From contig OX359264.1 in NCBI GenBank assembly GCA_947179155.2, positions 6,091,501 to 6,155,500 of the forward strand: a stretch of 64,000 nt of DNA. The letters run 5' to 3'. Within the stretch, counting starts at the first letter, position 1, and the number at the start of each line of letters is the position of its first letter. This DNA comes from Hedera helix (lineage: Eukaryota > Streptophyta > Magnoliopsida > Apiales > Araliaceae). Below, piece after piece: positions 58,046-64,000 of the stretch. Under the pieces are notes generated by a model, which did not search any database, had not been told where the DNA came from, and was given only the letters and a program-made list of their open reading frames with translations. The translations under genes were made by a program, and so were the position numbers.

Positions 58046-58952
58046 AATAGTAAATAAGTCTCACATTTATGTAAGAGAAAATTTACAAAAAATATTTTAA
58101 AATCTTACTCTTGAAACCATCAATTCCCATAATTAGTAGTATGATTCAATCAGTTTTTGGTCAATCAATAACTATGCACATATCGTTATTCAAATTGTCC
58201 ACACACCTACTTATATATTATACATTATCTTAAAAGATAAAACAGAAAAGTATGTAAAAGTGATATTAAAAAAAATTAGAAGGGACACAATTTGCTCAAC
58301 CATTGCAACGTTCAAACAAAAGTTGGGTAAATGGGCACTGAAGATTTGTCTATTCCAAGAAGTTTGGTTGTAGTGTTATTCACTCCTTGCGCTTATCTTG
58401 AATTTGGGTATATATATATATAAAATAAAAATTATTTACCCAATGTAGGAGTCACTAGTTTGTAATTGCGATTGCTAGCATTTTTGTGCAATGCCTAGTC
58501 GACTTGATAATGATTAGGAGTGCTTCTACATTTATTCGAAAAAAATTATTCACGAGTCTTATTTTTATAAAAAATAAAAAAATATGATCCCATCTTATTT
58601 ATAAAATATAAATGAAATAATAAAATACTCTTTTGTTTTTTTTTTAGGATAAAGTTAACGGATAATTTTTTTGAATAAATTTAAAATTTTCCAATAATTA
58701 GAGTTCGTGAGGAGAGAAGTCGTAACTAGGCTCACCTTTGGTCTTAAAATCCTGGTTTAGTATGTCTAAAATGTAGAATACATTTATAATTTTTTGTAGT
58801 TATACTATAATATTTTTTTTAATTTAATTTATAAGATTATTTTTGACTTTTTGAAATTAACTAAAAATATTTTTAAACTAAAAATTGAAATAGAGTTCTT
58901 TAATTTAAATTAATACAATGTTGAAAATTGCTACTCATTGCCAAATTTATTG

Positions 58953-59325
58953 TTCCCTCCGTCCTAAAAAAGATAATAAAATGATAATTTTCACACAAAT
59001 TAAGGTGGTCAAAAAATTAGTAGGGAGTATAAATTTGCTTTCCAATCTGAAAGAGAATTAATATGAACTAGTGAACCACTCATTCGGTCATTTGTGAGGT
59101 GAATGATGTAGTCAAGGGTAAATTAATCCATGTAAAAATTTATATAATTGACTTGTTTATTTTTCTTATCTTTCCGAGGACAAAATCTTTTATCACTTTA
59201 ATCATTCTTTTAAGGACGAATGAAGCATTTTATAATTTTTGATGAATTATCTTAATTTTAAATTTGAATATATCTGTAATTGACTTTTAAGTTAATAATA
59301 ATTATATAATTTAAAAGGAAGGGAG
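58953..59325. mobile_element. Stowaway-like MITE
   Basis: Left TTCCCTCCGTCCTAAAAAAG and right TTAAAAGGAAGGGAG-TA are imperfect inverted repeats of Stowaway type. Interior AT-rich without coding. Confidence 0.6.
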
Positions 59326-59414
59326 TACTGTATAATAGTTAGGGGTGAGCAAGAAATCGATTTGTTCCTGAAATCGCACAAAAAATTGCACCAACGGTTT
59401 CAACATATGTGATA

Positions 59415-62243
59415 TGTAAGACCCCGAATTTTATGAAATACAAAATTTAATTTTTCTTCATATATAAATTTTTTTTGAAACGGTAAGTGGTTAAATCGAT
59501 AAAGTTAAAAGTTAAGGATGTTATGTGCAAATTTTACTTTGTCGGACAATATTCGCTTTGTCGGGGAATATTCGTTTGGTCCGACGGCGCCGAAATAACA
59601 AATTATTGGTGGACCCCACATCGAAATATTTGTCGGATATAGAAAACGACAGAAATAACCTTTTTAAATAAAAATAGTCAACGGAACTGTTAAAATACCG
59701 GTGATAAAAGAATAGTAGCATACGATAGTTATTGGTATTTTCTGTAGCACTCGGTACTCTACAGTAACACACGGTATTGCATAGTGTCTCATATTTTTGG
59801 TCTGATAATTGACACCGTAACTGTTATGCATCATTTCATCGATAATTGTCACTGCATAATATTTTATATTATCAATTCAATAATTGTTGTTACACAGTAT
59901 TTTGCATTATTGATTTAATAATTGTCATTACACTGTATTTTATATCATTGAGTCAATAATTGTTGTTGCACTGTTTTTAAAATTATTGAACCTAATAATT
60001 GTCACAGTAACATATGCACAGTAATTCACATTATTGAATCAATAATTGTCATTACACAGTAACGTATGCTTTATTTTACATTATTGTTATCTCTATTATG
60101 ATGTTATTTAAACAGTTGTATTTCATTAATTTATTGACTTGATATCTAAGAGCTAACTATACTGTATTTATAACAATTAGTCATAATAATTGAATTGATA
60201 AAGTTATTTGTTTATAATATAAAGTTAGGTGATTATTAGGTGATATGAAATGAATGGTGTAGATTAAAGTGTGAATTATTGTTGAATAATTGAATTGATT
60301 TGTTTATAATATAAAGTTAGGTGATTATTAGGTGATATGAAATGAATGGTGTAGATTAAAGTGTGAATTATTGTTGAATAATTAAATTGATTTGTTTATA
60401 ATATAAAGTTAGGTGATTATTAGGTGATATGAAATGAATGGTGTAGATTAAAGATAATATAATATTTGAAATGGATGGTGTAGATTAAAAGATGATCTTT
60501 AAATGAATGGTTTAGATTAAATGAATGATAAGATTTTTGGCTATAAATAGAAGCCTTAACTTAAGGATTTTTCATAAACTTCCTTACTTGTTCTTTCTTT
60601 CTCTCTCTAAATACTTCTTGTGAAAGTTCTCTCTAAGTGTGCTTAAGTCATCTTGAGTATTTGTGAAGATCTATAAGTATACGTGTACTGTTCAAGTTAA
60701 TCAACCTCATTTAAATCAATATCCAGTCACGTGTTGAGGTAAGGGATACCATCTTTTTCATCTTCCATTATTCAAACATACTATGGTAAGGGATTATCAT
60801 TATTTTATTCTCGATAATAATATTGTTTCTTCCTTACTCATAAGACGTGCCTTTTATTTCCATGTATTAAATTGTGGGAATAACCTTACGGAGCGGATTG
60901 CCGCCTGTTGGTGAATAACCTTTCGTATTCATTCATTATTACTCTCTGAGAATAACCTTACGGAGCGGATTGCCGCCTGTTTGGTGAATAACTCTTTGTA
61001 CTCAAATTCTATTAAATTGTGGGAATAACCTTACGGAGCGGATTGCCGCCTGTTGGTGAATAACCCTTTGTATTAATTTCCTTCACCTTTTGTTAATCAA
61101 ACCTGCTACGGTAAGGGATATTATTTTCTTTCATACTCCTAAATCGAAATTTATTATGGAACTATTGCTTCTATAATTCCTGAAAATATTATATGTTCCA
61201 TAATAGTTGAACTTCATTATTTCAACTGAACCTTCCTATTTACGTGAACCTTTCTATTGAATTGTAACCGTTATTCTGAACTGTGGATCTTGAATATCAT
61301 TTTTAAATTTCACTCCACATCATGTTGACAATTTGGACATTATTTGAATCTGTACAAAGTAAACTTCCGATACTTATTGTTATCCTATTTCTTCTGTTCA
61401 TCATTTATATCATTCTAATCATCCAAAAATCAAGCTGTTGTGAATATCTGTGGCCGGGGGCACAGATGTGATATATTTGTTGAACAGATGATAGGTTAAA
61501 GGCGATACATCTGTTCGGTGTCTTTTATGGCACGTGGTGAATGTTCTCTTTGGCCCGTAGTGCAAAGATGAACTGTTGTTTGGTATGATTATGACCAAAG
61601 GCTGAATCTGGTATAATCATGACCGTTGGTGCTATATTGAATATCTTTGGCCCGTAGTACAAAGATGAACTGTTGATGTGCATGATTATGATCAGGAACT
61701 GTGAATTTGTATTATCTTGACTAATGATATTTTAGATGATAAAAGTTGATGATGTTTTTCCTAAAAAGAGAACCGAGTGGACATTATAGTCTGCATTATT
61801 CTTCTAATAGATTACTCATTCCGCTGCTATTATTGATCTGAACGTTGTTTAAGAATTTAACTGCAGTTTTTGATATAAACCTTGTAGTCTATTGTATTCT
61901 ATCAATAACTCAACTGTTGAAGACTAATGATAATTTATTCGTCATTATCTTAGTCATGATATTCTTTACTGGGCTATTTGAGCTCACCCTTTCTTTTGTT
62001 CCATTGTTTTTCAACAGGAGATGAAAACATAACAGGGTCTAGCCGGGGAATGGAGTGAGGGTCCGAGGAATAGTTATCATAGTCTTCACGTTTTGTAAAA
62101 TAGTGTGGCAATAATAGTGAAGACTTAGTTGTGTATTATTATACACTGTATTGTTGTACATTGTGTTTTGTTGTAATAATTTTGTTGTAGTATTTTGACG
62201 ACTCAAGTTTGGGCTGCGTGGGCCCAGATTTGGGGGCGTCACA
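59415..62243 (+). repeat. 5' LTR of the second gypsy element (subfamily A)
   Basis: 2829 bp, TGTAAGACCCCG…GGGGGCGTCACA. Contains three 92-bp tandem units (about 60190-60450), TATA box TATAAATAG at 60542-60550 and three GAATAACCTTACGGAGCGG blocks (60870-61060). A GAG|GTAAGG donor-like site lies at 60739 and a TTTTTCAACAG|G acceptor-like site at 62017. Confidence 0.94.
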
Positions 62244-62263
62244 GTTGGCATCAGAGCTTAGGG
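62244..62263 (+). other. Primer binding site (tRNA-iMet type)
   Basis: GTTGGCATCAGAGCTTAGGG directly after the LTR, identical to that of the other element. Confidence 0.85.
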
Positions 62264-62442
62264 ATATGGTCTTTAATGGAGATCTGGGGTAGAACTAGGA
62301 GGGGAGAGACGAATAGAATCAGTCACCAGTGTGTCCTACCTAAAATAGATTCTATTATCTAATGAGTCGATTTGAATGTAGGAACATGAAGTGATGAGTC
62401 AGTTTATTTGAACTAACATTTATTTTGTGACCACAGTTAGGT

Positions 62443-64000
62443 ATGGCATCTGAAAATCAAGAGGTTAACTATGGAATACCCGAAGCAAATGTAGCCGAGA
62501 ATCAAGAGGCCCCAAACAATCCTCCTGCCAACTCAGGAAATAATGTTCCTGATAACATGATGAACGATGGATTCTTTAGGAATTTCATGCAGTTCATACA
62601 GAATCAAGGAAGAGGAAATCCAGTCAATAATAACGGTAGAAACGCTGGCAATTTGAGGATGGTCACTGTTAAGCAATTTAAAGAATTAGGACCACCTGAA
62701 TTCCACGGGAAGCCTGACCCACTCAAAGCGGAGGCATGGCTGAAGCAGACGACAAAAATACTTGATGTCTTACAATGCGCTGATGATCAGAAGGTGTCAT
62801 TTGCCACTTTTATGTTACGAGGTGAGGCAGACCATTGGTGGGAAGCGGTAAAACGTATCCAACCTTCAGCACTCGAAATGTCTTGGACAGAATTCGAAGA
62901 ACTGTTTAACGAGAAGTACTTCCCAGAAAGCATCCGCCATATGAAGGAAGTGGAATTCATTAAGCTGGAGCAGGGAAACATGACAGTCTCCCAATATGAA
63001 GCTAAGTTTGCCGAGTTATCTCGCTTTGCCACCCATCTTGTGGATGACGAAGCACGAATGAGTCGGATGTTCCTAAGAGGTTTGAGATTCAAAATTCGTC
63101 AACAACTTAGCTCTCATAAATTTAGTTTGTATTCAGATGTTGTGGATAGGGCTCAAAGGGTGGAGCAAACAGATGAAACATTGCAGCCAAGAGTTAATGA
63201 TCAGCATAGAGAAAGGAGTGACAACAACCACAGGAACGAGAACCATCGAGGAGGTAACCAACACTTCGGTGGTAATTCCACACCAAATAACAGAAGAGGA
63301 GAATCTAGTGGGAACAATTTCAAAAGAAAGAGATTCCATAATAATTATGGAAGGGCACCAGCACCAGCACCGACCCCAGTTTCAAGGGGAGAAGATCGAC
63401 CACCAGTGAGATGCTATAGGTGTGGTCAGGAAGGTCACATCAGCCCAAACTGTACAATGCAGTCCAAAAAGTGCTACAGTTGTGGGAAAGAGGGTCATCT
63501 TGCGCGATTTTGTCCTGCCACAAAATCAAGTTCAGCTGCAATGATGATACCAAAAGCTAGCGTGGATAAGGGAAAATCTGTAGTTCAAGGGAGAGCTTTT
63601 GTTGTGACATCCCAAATGGCGCGAAACTCGAACGAGGTGATAACCGGTAAGCTATTCATAAATTCTCGTGAAGTCTACGCTTTGTTAGATACTGGCTCTA
63701 CCCATTCTTTTATCTCACCTGCATGTGCTCAGCGTTTAAACTTAACTCCTGAAAACTTGGACTTTGACTTATCAGTTGAAACCCCATTAGGAGAAATGAC
63801 CATTATATCTACTGTCTATAAATCTTGCCTAGTTCAAATCAACAACCTCACATTACTTGTTGACCTTATTTCTTTGGAGATGCGTGAATTTGATGTGATT
63901 TTAGGAATTGATTGGTTGACTACCCATCATGCTAAAATTGATTGTTTTCATAAGATTATTAGTTTTCATATTCCTAATCAACCTGTCATGCAAATTCAAG
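62443..64000 (+). CDS. Ty3/gypsy Gag-Pol polyprotein, open frame cut by the window end
   Basis: ATG at 62443 begins MASENQEVNYGIPEANVAEN. The frame stays open for 519 codons to the window edge. It contains the Gag capsid domain (WWEAVKRIQPSALEMSWTEF), two CCHC knuckles (CYRCGQEGHISPNC at 63411-63452; CYSCGKEGHLARFC at 63474-63515) and the protease DTGS near 63690. Reverse transcriptase and the rest are outside. Codon 126 is CGA (Arg), unlike the TGA of the sibling copy, so this element has the intact form of Gag. A short insertion (…QHRERSDN…) before the zinc knuckles distinguishes the two. Confidence 0.93.
   Translation, partial: MASENQEVNYGIPEANVAENQEAPNNPPANSGNNVPDNMMNDGFFRNFMQFIQNQGRGNPVNNNGRNAGNLRMVTVKQFKELGPPEFHGKPDPLKAEAWLKQTTKILDVLQCADDQKVSFATFMLRGEADHWWEAVKRIQPSALEMSWTEFEELFNEKYFPESIRHMKEVEFIKLEQGNMTVSQYEAKFAELSRFATHLVDDEARMSRMFLRGLRFKIRQQLSSHKFSLYSDVVDRAQRVEQTDETLQPRVNDQHRERSDNNHRNENHRGGNQHFGGNSTPNNRRGESSGNNFKRKRFHNNYGRAPAPAPTPVSRGEDRPPVRCYRCGQEGHISPNCTMQSKKCYSCGKEGHLARFCPATKSSSAAMMIPKASVDKGKSVVQGRAFVVTSQMARNSNEVITGKLFINSREVYALLDTGSTHSFISPACAQRLNLTPENLDFDLSVETPLGEMTIISTVYKSCLVQINNLTLLVDLISLEMREFDVILGIDWLTTHHAKIDCFHKIISFHIPNQPVMQIQ

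Larger units (their letters stand above)
59415..64000 (+). mobile_element. Ty3/gypsy LTR retrotransposon (subfamily A), 5' part, continues past the window
   Basis: 5' LTR, primer binding site, leader and the start of gag-pol are all present on the plus strand. It is the only copy in the window showing which internal region belongs to the 2.83-kb LTR type. Its Gag-Pol is highly similar to the subfamily B element. The left flank TGATA (59410-59414) is the expected 5-bp duplication, whose partner is outside. It interrupts a TAGGGGTGAGCAAG-type repeat end at about 59340. Confidence 0.93.

Noticed and set aside
27323..59772. Repeated 62-85 codon frames (27323-27580, 33291-33542, 59521-59772 and the shorter companions) that look like a conserved small protein
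   Set aside because: They are the same place in different LTR copies. Similarity comes from LTR descent, not coding selection, and the frames are AT-biased with no known family.

Overview
The window is nuclear DNA of a flowering plant, most likely a eudicot. It is strongly AT-rich, its genes have GT-AG introns, and its conserved genes match plant families (plastid ClpR2, TFIIH subunit TFB5, the ACT-repeat protein ACR8, the MATE transporter DTX56/RHC1, AHL). The intergenic space is filled with plant-type transposons: Ty3/gypsy LTR elements, hAT, Stowaway and Harbinger-like MITEs. The species cannot be named from the sequence.

Layout. 1-9 kb is the gene-rich end: TFB5 (+, 1297-2033), CLPR2 (+, 3259-5848, nine exons, with a premature TAA in the last exon) and a decayed AHL gene (-, 7723-8353) split by a 36-base G run. 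9-20 kb is non-coding and holds several MITEs, foldback elements and microsatellites. ACR8 (-, 20019-22461) has seven exons, one of them followed by a probable GC-AG intron. 22.5-26.6 kb is AT-rich and non-coding. At 26.6-34.8 kb there is a promoter-like block with two E2F-type sites, a foldback MITE carrying a solo LTR, a possible first exon of an unidentified gene, a second solo LTR in inverse orientation, and another promoter-like block. 35-40 kb is repeats.

The most striking structure covers 40.2-54.2 kb. A MATE transporter gene closely resembling Arabidopsis DTX56/RHC1 (-) was interrupted near the end of its coding sequence by a roughly 1.2 kb hAT-type element with an 8-bp target duplication (CTTATCAC). 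That element was then invaded by an 11.2 kb Ty3/gypsy element (5-bp duplication GTGTG, near-identical LTRs). The last 31 native codons now lie 12.4 kb away from the body of the gene. The remaining reading frame runs into the hAT terminus and gains 40 transposon-encoded residues before stopping.

54.5-59.4 kb is again intergenic with MITEs and a long AT microsatellite. From 59415 to the window end there is a second Ty3/gypsy element (+) of a related LTR subfamily. Its 5' LTR, primer binding site and gag to protease region are visible and open, and the rest lies outside the window.

The host genes do not form a pathway. They are independent housekeeping or signalling genes, and the shared theme is transposon remodelling of genes (DTX56, AHL, the unknown gene near 30.7 kb).
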